From Sequoia sempervirens (taxonomy: Eukaryota > Streptophyta > Pinopsida > Cupressales > Cupressaceae): DNA of 64,000 nucleotides. The first letter of the stretch is position 1. Each line of letters opens with the position of its first letter. This document shows positions 1-10,980 of this stretch, one piece after another. Both the position numbers and the translations under genes were made by a program. The stretch spans positions 124,001 to 188,000 of the forward strand of contig VDFB02254929.1 in NCBI GenBank assembly GCA_007258455.2, written 5' to 3'. The notes beneath the pieces were generated by a model. It saw only the letters and a list, made by a program, of their open reading frames with translations. It was not told where the DNA came from and did not search any database.

Positions 1-604
1 CAAATTTGTAAAAAGGCGATTTCTTGGCTGGAGAAATTTTAAAATTAAAAAAAATCCAAAACTTGATTAAAAGGCTGCGTAAGGAATAGATTCTTGATGA
101 AATTTGATCCGCCTTTATTGTTTTTTAAAGAGCATTCATGGAATTTTAAACAAAATTTTGGATTTTAAAGACTTATACTGAAGTTTTCTCAAATCCACAA
201 TGAAAAATCCTTTTCCCTTCTAAAATCGCCAGCAATAACCTTGCAGTTGTTTGAGAATTCCGGAAATGGAAGAGGAAAATCCAACTCTATGTTCTGGAAT
301 TAAAAAAAAAATCTCCTTGCAGCTGAAGAAGAAAGACGTCTTTGGCTTGTGAGGGGTTTGCCAGTGAGAAAATTCGACTTTGCAAATAATGGAAAATAAG
401 CTCACAAGATCATCTTTTATAATAAAATCTTTCCATATTGGTTTAGGTCGACCTCTTCTTCCATTGGGTGTCTTTGCTTTAAAACGAAAAAAGCAGTCTT
501 ATCTTGATTCTTTGACTTTTCAAACAAGGCGTCCCTTTTGGATTGACAACTAAGTTTCATTTTAAAAATAAAACTTAGGTTATTTATTCTATTTTTTCCC
601 TTTA

Positions 605-990
605 GTAAAATTCGACCCTCAAGTGGACTTTTCTACTTTTCAACTGGATTTTCTTTACCAAGGCGATTTTACCTTAGAAATTTTTTTGATTCTCTCTTTG
701 AAGATTTCAACTTTCAACTAGAATTTTCTCCTTCCTAACTGGAATTTCGCTTTATCTTGAAGTTCCTAAAGTCCAGTTCAAAATTTCACTTGCCTTAGTC
801 GATTTCACAATTGTCCAACTGGAATTTCGAATTTTCCAATTGGATTTCCTTGTACAAGGCGGATTTTCTCAAATAGACGAATTTTAGTTGGATTTTCCAA
901 GATTTCTCTTTGATGAACGGATTTCTCAACTAGATTTTTCGACGACTCAACTGGATTTCCTTAATGGCGCACCTCTCCAGACTTAGGCGA
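605..990. repeat. Degenerate 'caactggatttt' repeat field
   Basis: About ten imperfect copies of caactgga(a)ttt occur at irregular spacing, for example near 640, 730, 815, 835, 870, 910 and 945, separated by other T-rich text. The spacing is not constant, so this is a dispersed or decayed array rather than a clean satellite. No coding sense is apparent on either strand. Confidence 0.5.
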
Positions 991-1077
991 ATTTTTATCA
1001 TGATTTTCTCGCTTTTTTACTTGATTTTTGAGTGATTTTCTCTCTTAATGGCGCGATTTTTCAATTGATTTTTTAGC

Positions 1078-1153
1078 TTTTGCATGCACCTTTTCTTGCT
1101 TTTCTCGTGTTTGCATGTGCTTTTCTCATGTTTGCATGCGCTTTTCTCATGAT
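1078..1153. repeat. Short tandem repeat, tttgcatgygcttttctcatg
   Basis: The 21-bp unit occurs twice in tandem (starting near 1110 and 1131) with a more diverged, longer copy just upstream (tgcatg at 1081). It accounts for the KHEK-type repeats in the minus-strand translation. Confidence 0.6.
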
Positions 1154-1889
1154 TTTTTCGATTTTTTAAAGATTTTTGCTTTATTTTTGCTTGCTTTTTA
1201 ATTCCAAAAGTGGAAACTTTTGACGCCACTGCCTGTGAGACCTAGCACTTTCTAAAAATGTAAACTTACTAAAAATAGAAAAAAGCAAAAAAGCAACTTT
1301 CTAAAAATAGTAAATTCCAGATTGGTCCAGAAATGCCAAAAAGAAAAAAGCAAAAAAAAAAAAGTAGAATCCCTAAAAAATAGGAAGTGTCAGAATTGAG
1401 CGAAAGCACAGGCGATCCTCGTCTACCGGGTCTTCTAAGCACTTCTATGACGTTTATGTTCAGTTTCAGCCCAAATTCTCAACTTGGCTCGGGTGATGAC
1501 TCCAGACTTTGACATGAAATTTTCAAGACACCAGAGACTATGAAACTGCCACTCAAAGCTAAACCCTAAGAGCAAACCAGTGAGGGTCCCCATTTGCAAT
1601 GGGGCGATGTGTGAAATAGGTCACAATAGGTATGCAACCACCAACTCCCAAAAACCCCCTTCTCCAAATGAGCAAGCATCATTACATAGAAATTGTGTGA
1701 GAAGAAACCACCATTGGTTTTCCAAAACAACCTCCAATAACCACCTTGAATTCCAACACCCAACTTGAGGAGAGATAAGAATATAAAATATAAAATAATT
1801 CCTTGCATTCATAACCTTCATATGGGCGCCTAACTTTTGGCCAATTACCTTGGTCAATTATGACACCTTTGACTCTTGGCGGCCTTGAC

Positions 1890-1986
1890 GGCTCCAAATA
1901 CGGACATGCAACAACATGCAAAGCTTGTGGCGCAAACATGCAAATGCATGCATAACATGGACTTGAACATGCAAGCACATGCAACC
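1890..1986. repeat. Cluster of catgca motifs
   Basis: Within about 100 bp the motif catgca or its close variants appears at least seven times, with one nested atgcatgcat palindrome. It resembles RY-type (CATGCA) elements by sequence alone. No gene next to it would give such elements a role, so it may be a decayed minisatellite. Confidence 0.45.
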
Positions 1987-2226
1987 CAAGTGGTCCCCAC
2001 CAAGAATGGGACGCCCAAGAGGGGCATTTTCCCAGTTTTGCCTTAAAAATATTTATAAATGCATAATTCCCACCAAAATTACAATTACAATTTTACCACA
2101 AGGGAAATTACAAAGTTGCAAATCAAAATATTTATTCTCAAAACCCCTTTATTGAAAATAAATAAAATTGAAATAACAATATTTTTGGTGATGCAAGATT
2201 GCTAGTACCCCTAGATGCTCCTACAT

Positions 2227-2639
2227 CATTTTATTTTCTTGTAGGTTCAAAATATCGACCATGTATATGCACTATGCTATTTGAGTTGCTATATTTTAAT
2301 TTATTTTACATATATTTATTTTTCTATTAATTTTTAGATTTTAAAATTAAAATAAATATTTTTAATTATATATAATATATTGCTCAAATATGACATATTT
2401 GTTATGTCTTTAGTAAATGGTATGATTTTTAAAATTTTATAATAATTTAATTATTCTAGAAATATAATTTTTATTATAATCATATCTTAAAAACAATTAT
2501 TATTAATAATAATATTTTTTTGAGTAGTTATTAAAAATTTATAATTATTGATGATCAATATATAATAAATTTATTTGTAATAATTTTTATTATATAATTT
2601 ATTATTAATGTATATTGGATTGATAGAATCATAGAGTTA
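2227..2639. other. AT-rich spacer, nothing recognised
   Basis: Very AT-rich text with runs of tta/taa, no coding frame of note and no clear repeat structure apart from simple A/T tracts. Confidence 0.6.
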
Positions 2640-2764
2640 TTAAATTTGTTGCTTCTGGATTTGATTGTGTGCGAGTTTTTTCATCAACGTTTTGGATCAC
2701 CGTCGGTGAACCGAAACGTTGATGAAAAAACTACCACAATCAAATCCAGAAGCAACAAATTTAA
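2640..2764. repeat. Near-perfect foldback (inverted repeat)
   Basis: Two arms of about 58 bp (2640-2699 and 2706-2764) are nearly perfect reverse complements around a loop of a few bases (cgtcg). Differences are confined to a gap and mismatch near the middle (gtgtgcg against gtggt) and two mismatches near the loop. The outer ends are ttaaattt and aaatttaa. It could be a small foldback MITE or a hairpin belonging to the Helitron whose coding part starts at 2906. No convincing target duplication was found. Confidence 0.75.
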
Positions 2765-2905
2765 TTTCATATGGATTGTGGAAATTTAGTAACAAAGTTA
2801 TCATTATTTATTATGATAAATATTTTAAATTTCAAAGACATCTTAGAATTTATTACAAATGTTAATGATAGTTTAATTTGAAACGTGATAAATATATTTT
2901 ATAGG

Positions 2906-3728
2906 ATGCCTCACCCATGGTTAAATTTTGAAAATGAAGAGCAACGAAGAGAATATCGAAGGGAATATGCTCGAAATTACATGAGACAATGACGTGAACA
3001 AATGGCTGATGCACAAAGAGAGGAAAAAAAAAGTCTTCAAAATGAAGAGCAACGAAGAGAACAACAAAGAGAATATGCTTGAAATTATATGAGACAACAA
3101 TGTGAACAAATGATTGATGCAGAAAGAGAGGAAGTAAGAAATCATCGTAACCAAAATGATAGAGAAAGACGTGTTAAATGCATGGCAAATATGATAGTGG
3201 AAGGGATTGAAGTAGAAATGAGAACATGTTGGTGATGTAATGACACTTCGTGCACAAACATCTCAAGAGGAACAATATATATTGAGAAGAAGACATCGTC
3301 AATCTCATGGGAATGTTGAGGTTAGTTCTAAAGGGATGAATTCTATCACAATAGTCTATGTGCTAGAAACACCAAATAATAGATTGCAAGATGCAATGAA
3401 TGCTGATACTCAAAATCATGTACAAAATAACAATTCACAAGAAGAGTTAACATCTCAAGTAAGAAGACGAAGACAATTTCAAAGAACACAAAATAGAAGG
3501 GATCAAGAAAGAGTTAATAATAATAGAAATGTTGAGATTGATTTGAAGACTTTACAAATGATATTCCGACAAGGACTGGATAAACTTGAAACACCAGGTA
3601 TGTGCTACATTTGTGAAGAAAGTTATCTAGCAATGAAGGTTATACTGATACCTAATGACACTATTTGTAATAGATGTCGACAAAAGAAACATGAACATCG
3701 ATTTTCAACAACAAACAACATGGATCCT
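2906..3728 (+). pseudogene. Helitron protein, N-terminal part
   Basis: The reading begins at ATG 2906 (MPHPWLNFENEEQRREYRR...) and is glutamate/arginine-rich. It contains a 108-bp (36-residue) tandem duplication, 2933-3040 and 3041-3148. In-frame stops occur near 2990, 3080 and 3234. A second frame from 3240 continues with a basic stretch and then a cysteine cluster, CYIC followed by CNRC, ending FSTTNNMDP. That CxxC...CxxC...ENNMDP pattern is typical of the region upstream of the Helitron Rep domain in plant proteins. The frame is cut at 3728 by a solo LTR inserted after the duplicated ATCCT. Confidence 0.8.
2933..3148 (+). repeat. 108-bp tandem duplication in Helitron coding region
   Basis: Two head-to-tail copies, each starting aatgaagagcaacgaagaga (2933 and 3041). 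The period is a multiple of three and so keeps the frame, repeating an EEQRRE...YMRQ...EQM.DA.REE unit. Confidence 0.7.
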
Positions 3729-3956
3729 TGTAATATCCCTTTTTTATCCCTATGCTTTTCAGTGGCCGATAGCCCATTTCCGGAGTCCCGTCGGCTACTC
3801 GGAGGCGTTTTTAGGGTTTCCTAAGTTCTTGGAGGTTTCTCGTCTATTTTTCAGGGGTTCTTTGCAGGAGTTTGCCAATATGATTTCTGGGTTTTTCTAG
3901 GTTTTCAAAGAGCTTTGTTAGGCAATTACATGCATTTTAATCAGTGCCTATTTTTG

Positions 3957-4270
3957 GACTTACTATTTTTAGTAAGTTATGACGGCTACCCAAAATGTGC
4001 TCAAATGGTGTTTGGAGTCACTTACTATTTTTAGAAATATGCTATTTTTAGTAAGTTCTATTTCTAGCAGTGGGTTCTGGCAACAATTCAACACTGTGTT
4101 ACTATTTGTGGCAATGGTGATAGTTGTAGTGGTTCGCATCTTGATATTTATAGCAGTGGCCAGTTTGTAGTGCTTACTATTTATAGTAAGCCACATGGCA
4201 TCTCAGTGAACTTCAATTTTGTGCCAGTTTGTGTTTTGGTGAGTACTTACTATTTTTAGCAGTTGCTATT
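3957..4270. repeat. Repeated palindrome acttactatttttagtaagt
   Basis: A 20-bp self-complementary motif, perfect at 3958-3977, recurs as diverged or half copies near 4018, 4045, 4170-4190, 4245-4280 and, in the nested LTR, near 4728 and 4787-4822 (the last as a long imperfect hairpin). All copies lie in the 5' third of the two related solo LTRs. Confidence 0.65.
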
Positions 4271-4556
4271 TATAGTAAGTCTTTTTCGAGTAACTGGTCC
4301 AAAGCCTATATTTGCTTCAGCAGTGTTTTTCCTAAGGTGGTGTTGGAGAGTCTAAGGTTGGATTATTTAATATTTGTCTTTTATCAGTCACTTAGTTATT
4401 TTTATAAAATAACTTTATGACTTAAGTGAAAGGGTTGGTGGTCATCATAAAAAACACCTTGGAGCCTAATGTTATAACTTAACGTTGTTTTAGAAGGCAA
4501 CAAAAGCAAAATAGTTTCCTTATGAGCATGGATGCTCAAGGGAGGTATAAGGTATT

Positions 4557-6133
4557 TGTAATGTCCCCTCCTAGCTTCTGAGTAGTGCTTATGATGTTTA
4601 GCCTATTCCAAAGTTCCCGTAGGCTAAACGGTTCTGGTATGGGAACTTAATTCCAGTTCTTTATGTTGGGTTTATAGGAGTTTCAGAGGACTTTCTATTT
4701 TTAGCAGGGGACTAGTCCAGTGTTTATTGTTTACAGTAAGCCCATTGGCATATCTATTATCATTCCAACTTGAGTATTTGGTGTTTTTACTATTTTTAGT
4801 ACTTACCAAAAATAGTAAGTTTATTTTGGGAAGTTGGACCTAGTCAGGCTACTTCCGGCAACGTTATCTCAGCTGAGGCATTGGGTTGTTAAGGTTCGGA
4901 AATTTTAATATTGTATTTCCTCTCTCGAAAGTGAATTAAATAAGGTTATTTTATAAATTTAAGTTAAGGGTCAGAGGGGACATGAGTTGTACCTTGGTGC
5001 CAAAGCGAATGAATTCAAGTTGTTTTAAAGCAACAAAATTACATTAGAATGCTGGATAAGAGGGGGATGCCTAGGGGGTGAGAATAAAGTTTAAAATGTA
5101 ATTTTAAATGAAAGTCATAGCAAAAAGGGGCGTAGTATTTTGGAGGGAGTTTTATTCAAACCTAATATCACCCTAATTTCTTGTTGAGGCTTTATAAGCT
5201 CATTTTGAAGCCTCATTTTTCATGTTGATTTTAGTTGCATAAGGAGATGCTGCTGGATTTCCTCCAGAGGTCTGAGAACAAGTGTTGAGGACGAAAACCC
5301 TTGGCATTGAGAGCTGGTTTCGGTAGTGCAAGGCTTGCCCTAGCCGATGGAGGCGTGTTTCTATCCAGGGATCACATTCTGATCTTCATTGTTGCAGATT
5401 CAGACATTCAGAATGAGGAATTTTGATTATTTTTGATGTGGGTCAGTTGTATTTTGGCTTGTGGAAGCGTTGCTTCGTTTTAATGTGGTTCGGAGTGGGT
5501 TTGGTGATGATTTTCAGATATTCCTAGGCTCTTTTTGACAGGGACTGAACCTGGTTTTTGACTCATAACTCATTATCAGTTTGTTAGTGCAATGTGGGTA
5601 TTGGTGATTCGGATTCCTCTTGTCAAGGTGCCCAAGTTTGAGTATTCATTTGTATTTATCAAGCGAAATCTGAATTTTTAAGGCAAATCGCCCTTCTTTT
5701 TGAGACGCCACATTTGGGGTGATTTCCAGGTTTGAACCTGCTGTTGTATAGGTCAAATCTGGGCGATTATTGTGGTCTGAAAACTATTCTGTGCTATTCA
5801 TACTCAGTCCCAACTCGTTGGTGGTTGAAGCTCTAGTACTGCTGTTTGCTAATGCTTTCCAGGTCTGAAAATAAGTTATTCTCTGAAGTTGTTTCAGTTG
5901 TTAAAGTCTGATAAATTCTGATATAATTTTCTACTACTTAAATCTGAGCAATATCATTACTGAAAGTGTTATTTTTTCAAGCAAGTTCTTGTGTTATTTT
6001 ATGCATTTATGTTATCTATCGATTGGCATGATTATACCATGAATGGCACATGAAATATCAAGCAAAAACATTCTCAAAAACTTTCAAACAGCAAACAGAA
6101 AACTCAGAGGAAAATTAGGCGTCAGTCATTACA
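4557..6133. mobile_element. Second solo LTR nested inside the first, same family
   Basis: Starts TGTAATGTCCCC and ends CAGTCATTACA, flanked by the 5-bp duplication GTATT (4552-4556 and 6134-6138). Length 1577 bp. Its 3' half matches the outer copy: for example cgaaaaccc...ttggt/gagctggttt..., the phrase atccagggatcacatt (about 5365 here, 6408 outside) and the terminal ...cagcaaacag...tcag... stretch are shared but diverged. The 5' ends also match (TGTAAT.TCCC). Both copies are therefore LTRs of one family, and this one is the younger insertion. Confidence 0.85.
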
Positions 6134-7237
6134 GTATTTTTAATTATTAAATTTTAAAAGGCTCATGAGGAGGGTGTTGGAATTGGAGGGAAAAGTATTT
6201 CAAATCTAAAGTTGCCCTAATTTCCCTCACTTTCTATAAAGCTTCATTTTGGCTTTCATTTGCTTATCTTTTATTTGGCAACTTAACTGGATGCTGTTGG
6301 AATGCTTCTAGAGTGCTTTGGCTGCATGTTGAAGACGAAAACCCCTGCCGTATCGAGTTGGTTTCAGTGGTGAAAAATCCACCCTAGCCGGATTTGAGTG
6401 GTTCCATCCAGGGATCACATTGTGCTTCAACAAAGGTCTGATTTTCAAAGTTTTGGGTGGTGAATGATGAAGATTTTTGTAGTCTTTTGATGTGGGTTTG
6501 TTGGTGTGAGTTTGGTTTGGTGTGGATCATTTTAGTGTTGATTAGTTACTGTTTTGGCATGATTTCTGGGGTCTGATATACATTATAAGAAGTTCTGGAA
6601 ACTCAGTTTTTTTGCTATTGGCTGAAGGACAAATCTATTTGTAACTCCAATTGTATTTGGCACATCATTCTGGGCATTGGTGCGTTGGATTCCTCTCTCC
6701 TAGGTGCCATCTTTCAAGCCATTACACGGGATATTTGGTGGAGTTCTGATTTTTAGAGCTAATTGCCCTCTCTTGGGGCTGTACCATTCTGGGTATTCAT
6801 GTCAGAGGTTTGCTGATGTATAAACCTCTTTATCAGTTCGTTTTCCAGTGTTTGTGTTGTTGTTTGAAGGCGTTGGAAACCAGAGACTTTGGTGTGACAT
6901 CATTGAGGTGTTTTGGAAGCTTATATATATTGGTTTGCTGCTGTTATAAGTCCTTTACTAGGTCTGAAGCTTCCTATATCGGGTCTGAAACACTTTTGTA
7001 ATAAGTCTGATTTATTCTAAAATCAATAGATTCCATTTGTTGATGTAATCTGTTATGAAAAGCATATTTCTATTTCAGTATTTTGGAATTTCGTTCTTGC
7101 ATATTTCTATTGTTTGGCAATGAAACCATGATCAAAACAATACATGAAACAATCAAACCCAAAAACATAAAAGCGAGCATATCAATCAGCAAACAGAGGG
7201 TTTCAAAAAATAAATCAGGGGTGTATGTTACAATCCT

Positions 7238-7862
7238 GGTCCACAACCATTAGAACTTAGAAACTTAACACAAATTGAGGAAATGCTGATAGCACGAATC
7301 AACCCAATTCTTCAAGTCACACATGCTTCTAGAGGTTAGTATAAATATAAAGGACATACCATAAGTTTTCCACAAGAAGTAAGGGAAATAGCCAAAATTT
7401 TACCACATCAAATAAAAGATTTGCCAATTATTATTGCTCGAAGGAAGGATCAATGTGGAACAAATTACAATTTTACAGTCAATAGAGAGGTGTACAAAGC
7501 ACTAAAATATAAGATAGAACATGATAAGTTCTATAGAGATGTTCAAATTGATGAAAATGCTTTGAGTGAACTTACGTGCAATTCAAATGAAAACATTTTG
7601 ACAAATTGAACTCTGTTCACATGGAGTTTGATTCAAATGCAAATGAATATGTATTTGTGGGTCCAGTGATAGAGATAGATGAAGGAAGCATTATTGATCA
7701 CACTACATCAATGTCATTAAAACCACCAAATGTTCAAAGAGAGATGGAACCAATCCATGCATGGGTAAATAACCCTAATCTAGATCCTGGATCACTAATT
7801 GATTGGCCAGGAATTGCAACATCTTCAGTAAATGAGTATGTCACAGAAGGATTCATTCAACA
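7238..7862 (+). pseudogene. Helitron protein, middle part up to the deletion point
   Basis: Continues directly from 3728 once the solo LTR is removed: LTQIEEMLIARINPILQVTH, then FPQEVREIAKILP and IARRKDQCGTNYNFTVNRE, the standard plant Helitron text that precedes the Rep domain. There is an in-frame TAG near 7336 (glutamine expected), a stop at 7607 and a frame change near 7610. The block ends with WPGIATSSVNEYVTEGFIQH, which in intact proteins leads into the Helitron-like N domain. After this the sequence jumps into the helicase, so several hundred codons are missing. Confidence 0.8.
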
Positions 7863-8165
7863 CTAAGAATTCCACTTACAAATTTTGTTGAATTAGAAGG
7901 CACAAGGCTTACAACTTTCCAAGAAGAACTGCAACATATAAAATACATATTGATTGATGAAATGAATTTTATTGGACAAAATTTGCTTTAAAATATTGAA
8001 TCAAGACTATGCCAAGCTTTTACAGAAAAATCAAACTTGAGTTTTGGAGGAAGGTCAATCATTTTGGTAGAAGATTTGGGACAACTACCTCCTGTTAGTG
8101 ACAAACCACCTTATGATAGTAATGTTACATGCAAAATTACTATGGGAGGAATTTAAGATAGTTGT
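7863..8165 (+). pseudogene. Helitron PIF1-like helicase, Walker B region
   Basis: Reads LRIPLTNFVELEGTRL, then YILIDEMNFIGQNLL (Walker B, DE box) and FGGRSIILVEDLGQLPPV, the GDLGQLPP motif with its first glycine changed to glutamate. An in-frame TAA sits after QNLL, and a frameshift near 8135 moves the reading to LLWEEFKIVV. Walker A (GxxGxGKS) is absent because of the upstream deletion. The block is cut at 8165 by the Copia insertion (target GTTGT, 8161-8165). Confidence 0.85.
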
Positions 8166-8623
8166 TGTTGATGTTTTGGTAGCTTCAGGAGGTAAGCCAA
8201 AAGCTGGGTCAGCTCTAGAGAAAGTCTAGTTAGAATTAAACATATATTTTGTTGGGTCGGCCACATCACAAAGCAAGAATTATATTGGGTGGACTTGTAT
8301 ACATAGAGGGAGGATGCTTCTTATTCAAAACACATTCAAGTCATTCACCATTCCTTGCTTAAGAAGAAGGTTCGCTGCTCAAAAGGAGGATTACAATTGC
8401 TCATAAGTTTGCACTACTTTAGTGTTGGGTCATATTTTGTACTCTGCCTAACTTGGCTGATTCTCAAGTGCTAGTTTAGCACCATTGTATTTGATCTTTT
8501 ATTAGTTAAAATGTTGCTAGGTTTTTCTCCCTCGAGTAGGAGGGTTTTCCCAGGATAAATTTTGTGTTCTCTGTTTTGAGTTTAGTTCTTGCTTTCTGTT
8601 CGTGTCTGATCTAAAAATTAACA
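8166..8623 (+). repeat. 5' LTR of the non-autonomous Copia
   Basis: Begins TGTTGATGTTTTGG and ends AAAAATTAACA. It contains tatacatag near 8310 where the 3' LTR keeps tataaatag, a plausible TATA box. Near 8531-8560 it has the R-region-like hairpin ctccctcgagtaggaggg followed by ttttccca, a motif shared with the other Copia LTRs of the window. Confidence 0.9.
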
Positions 8624-8636
8624 TGGTATCAGAGCA
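8624..8636 (+). promoter_or_regulatory. Primer-binding site (initiator tRNA-Met type)
   Basis: tggtatcagagca begins immediately after the LTR terminal CA. This is the classic Ty1-copia primer-binding sequence complementary to the 3' end of initiator methionine tRNA. Confidence 0.9.
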
Positions 8637-8689
8637 GGTTCAAGAAATCTGATCAAATTTGACTAAGCAAAAAAATAAAATAAAATGTG

Positions 8690-10018
8690 GGTCTTTGAGG
8701 TTAGAGAATTTGATGAAACGACTGAATGAAGGAGTTGGATTTTTGACATGTTAGGAGGCATCGAATTATAGGAGCCGTTTCTTCAAAGAAATTGTGGTAA
8801 GATGCCAATACGAGCTATCTCTGGGAATTCTTTAGCAGTCGTGTGCCTTGTTGAATGAGTGTAGATTATGCCAAACCATATGATATTTCATGCCGATTTA
8901 TGAGTGTTGAATGAGTTGGGAGCTGTGTGCTTGTGTGGCGCAAATCCTTGAAGACAAATTGCCATGAAAAAAAAAAAACCATCGTGGCATCGACTTTGTT
9001 TTGGAAGTCTATGGTGACGTGGAGTAGTTGGTCAAGAGCTCAATTTTAACTATAATATATTGATGTGTTTCCTTCATAGAGCCGTCAGTTTGGAACAAAG
9101 AAGTTGTTCTCTTTCTTTTGTCGTAATGAAGCTTGGGTATTAAAACTTAATTGTATGATTGACGGGAGTTGTCTGCTGTAAGACTAGAAAAGATCCTAAA
9201 CAGAAAATAAAGCTTGACATGAATCCGACTTGTTGGAGCCGAATGAATCGCTTCAGATTCTCTATTGATTGCATACAGAAAGGAGTCGTTGCTAAGTCAC
9301 TGCTATTTCCGAGAGCCGTCACTATTCTACTGATGGTTACTCATTGAAGAAGTCTGGAGAATTCATAGCTGTCACATCGCAGTTAGAGACATTTTCCTCA
9401 TGAGAGTGATTTCTCCACACGTATGGTGAAGTAGTGGTTTTGAAGAATCTACAAACTCCAGTGTAGTGTCTGCAGCCACAAGGCCTCTCATATACATTTA
9501 TGTGTACTGAAGATGGGCATTAATTTGTATTTGGAACTTACAAACTACTGAAGGCAGAGGAGCTGGTACGAACTCCATTGTAAGGTCAAAATATTTGCAT
9601 TAAGATCATTGTTGATTTCTGGGTGGCTCTTATGTTAGATCAATATTGATTGCAATGCTGTTATGCCGGAGATGTAATTAGATGTTTAGACTGTGCAATC
9701 TTTATTTCCAGTCTGCCTGTGAATGAATTTATATCATATGTATAACAAACTGAAAATGTCAAGCATTTTGACATCTTGAACTGTAAGCAACTTCCGTCTG
9801 ATATTGTCAATGCATTACAAGAAAAGATTTTGAGAACTGAATTATAATTTATGTAACTCTTCTTCTGATTTATATATGGAGGGAGATAATGTCTGGATAG
9901 AATAATCAGTTGTGTTCAAAATGATTGTAAAGAATATCTCTGCGCTGTATCTAGGATGGTATAAGTTCATACCATGGTGAAATAAAAAAAAAAAAAACAA
10001 AACAAAACAAAAAAATAT
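8690..10018 (+). other. Internal cargo with A-rich tail, origin unknown
   Basis: This part of the Copia interior has no retroelement motif and no long frame; two overlapping 60-62-codon frames at 9140-9347 are the longest. It ends in an A-rich tract at about 9981-10014 (aataaaaaa...aacaaaacaaaacaaaaaa), which looks like the 3' end of a polyadenylated transcript in the same orientation as the element. A captured, reverse-transcribed host mRNA is possible but unproven. I recognise no product. Confidence 0.35.
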
Positions 10019-10062
10019 ATTTACACAAAAGGGGTAGAATATGTTGAAGTTGGATAGAGGCA

Positions 10063-10152
10063 GTGAAGGCTATGATCCATGATCAGAGGTTGCAGAATTT
10101 CCTATGGGCAGAGGCTTCCAGGATCATAGTATATGTACAAAACAAAAGTTGA
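10063..10152 (+). pseudogene. Copia integrase fragment
   Basis: Thirty codons read VKAMIHDQRLQNFLWAEASR and on to VYVQNKS before TGA. This is the conserved segment of Ty1-copia integrase between the last catalytic glutamate and the integrase C-terminus. Nothing upstream or downstream continues the domain. It is a relic of the autonomous ancestor and helps class the element as Copia. Confidence 0.7.
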
Positions 10153-10980
10153 GTTAGACACTGAGTTCTGGGAGAAGGATGTTGCCAAGAGACAGTATAA
10201 TAGGCATGCAGAAGAAATGCAACCGAGTTTAGGGCTGCTCAGTGTGGGTGAAGTAATGCAGAAAGGGGTGTCTTTGGAAGGCACCAAGGCAGACTCAAGT
10301 GAGTTTGCAATAGAACCATCTTGGAGGTGGGAATGAAGAGGCCAAGTACCTAGGGATTCACGGAACAGAGCAAGTGGATCAACAGCTGTAGAGATCCGAA
10401 TTGCACAAGTCAGTCAATCTTGTTTTGACATTGGTAGCACCGCAAACCTATTTAGAATAGGGTGATCTGGGATGAGGTCAAGGAGGACTAAGTCCTGGAG
10501 TGAAGAAAGGAGGGTTGGACTCTCGCAAGTCAGTTGGAGGTGCTGCTGGGAGTAGTGCCGAAAGTGTGTGATGGAAACCGTTCCACTGAGGCAAGCATTG
10601 CATGCAACCTTGGATGAGGAGGTCAGGAGGTTGATGCAGGGTCTTGGAGCTGAGTTCAATTGGGAGATAGTACTGCAAAAGGTGCGAAAAGGTGTTTGTG
10701 GTGGCACTTGGATGAGAAGTCTAAGTAGCTTGAACCCGATCAAGTAGCATGGAAGGTTTTGTATCGAAAGGATGGATCGGGTTAGTGAAGGAAGCCGAGG
10801 CAGGGTTCTCGTAGTGGTGGAGAGATTAGTTATGAAGAATCTACTCAAATCAGGTTAAGTATGGTAGGATCAGAAATGGTGTTGAGGAAAGCAGTCCAGC
10901 TCCAGAGGGAGTCACAACATCATCAAGATATTCTCCCTATGTCAGGAGAATGGACAGAACAACGGACTGATCTGTCAGAG
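10153..10980 (+). other. Copia interior without recognised coding
   Basis: No domain recognised. Frames on both strands (10133-10336 +, 10414-10848 -) overlap and lack family hallmarks. In position this matches the stretch where the parent element would carry reverse transcriptase and RNase H, but nothing of them remains legible. Confidence 0.4.

Larger units (their letters stand above)
1..2226. other. Gene-free, repeat-rich stretch, possibly LTR-derived
   Basis: I see no supportable gene here. The first 1.2 kb is T-rich with degenerate short repeats. 1250-1380 is A-rich and carries copies of a ctaaaaatag motif. 1400-2226 is more balanced in base composition. It ends with the motif gatgctcctacatca, which recurs at 48208-48222 and resembles an LTR terminus (TG...CA) read on the minus strand. 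The lysine-rich minus-strand frame at 1017-1229 is translated simple repeat, not a gene. Assignment to an LTR retrotransposon is inference. Confidence 0.4.
3729..7232. mobile_element. Solo LTR inserted in the Helitron gene (outer copy)
   Basis: The sequence starts TGTAATATCCC and ends GTATGTTACA, that is TG...CA with short inverted ends (TGTAA/TTACA). It is flanked by a perfect 5-bp duplication ATCCT at 3724-3728 and 7233-7237. No gag-pol coding, PBS or second LTR is present, so this is a solo LTR left by LTR-LTR recombination. Without the nested copy at 4557-6133 and its duplicated target it is about 1.92 kb, a long LTR of the kind common in Ty3-gypsy elements (inference). Removing it and one ATCCT rejoins the Helitron frame as ...NNMDP|GPQPLE.... 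Confidence 0.85.

Noticed and set aside
1017..1229. Lysine-rich basic protein
   Set aside because: The KHEKS repeats follow from the tttgcatgygcttttctcatg tandem repeat.
2640..2764. Confident microRNA gene
   Set aside because: The stem is long and nearly perfect, more like a foldback transposon; no expression evidence can be had from sequence alone.
10414..10848. Protein gene on the minus strand (144 codons)
   Set aside because: Serine/leucine-rich text, overlapped by another minus-strand frame, no family signature; it lies antisense to the Copia interior.
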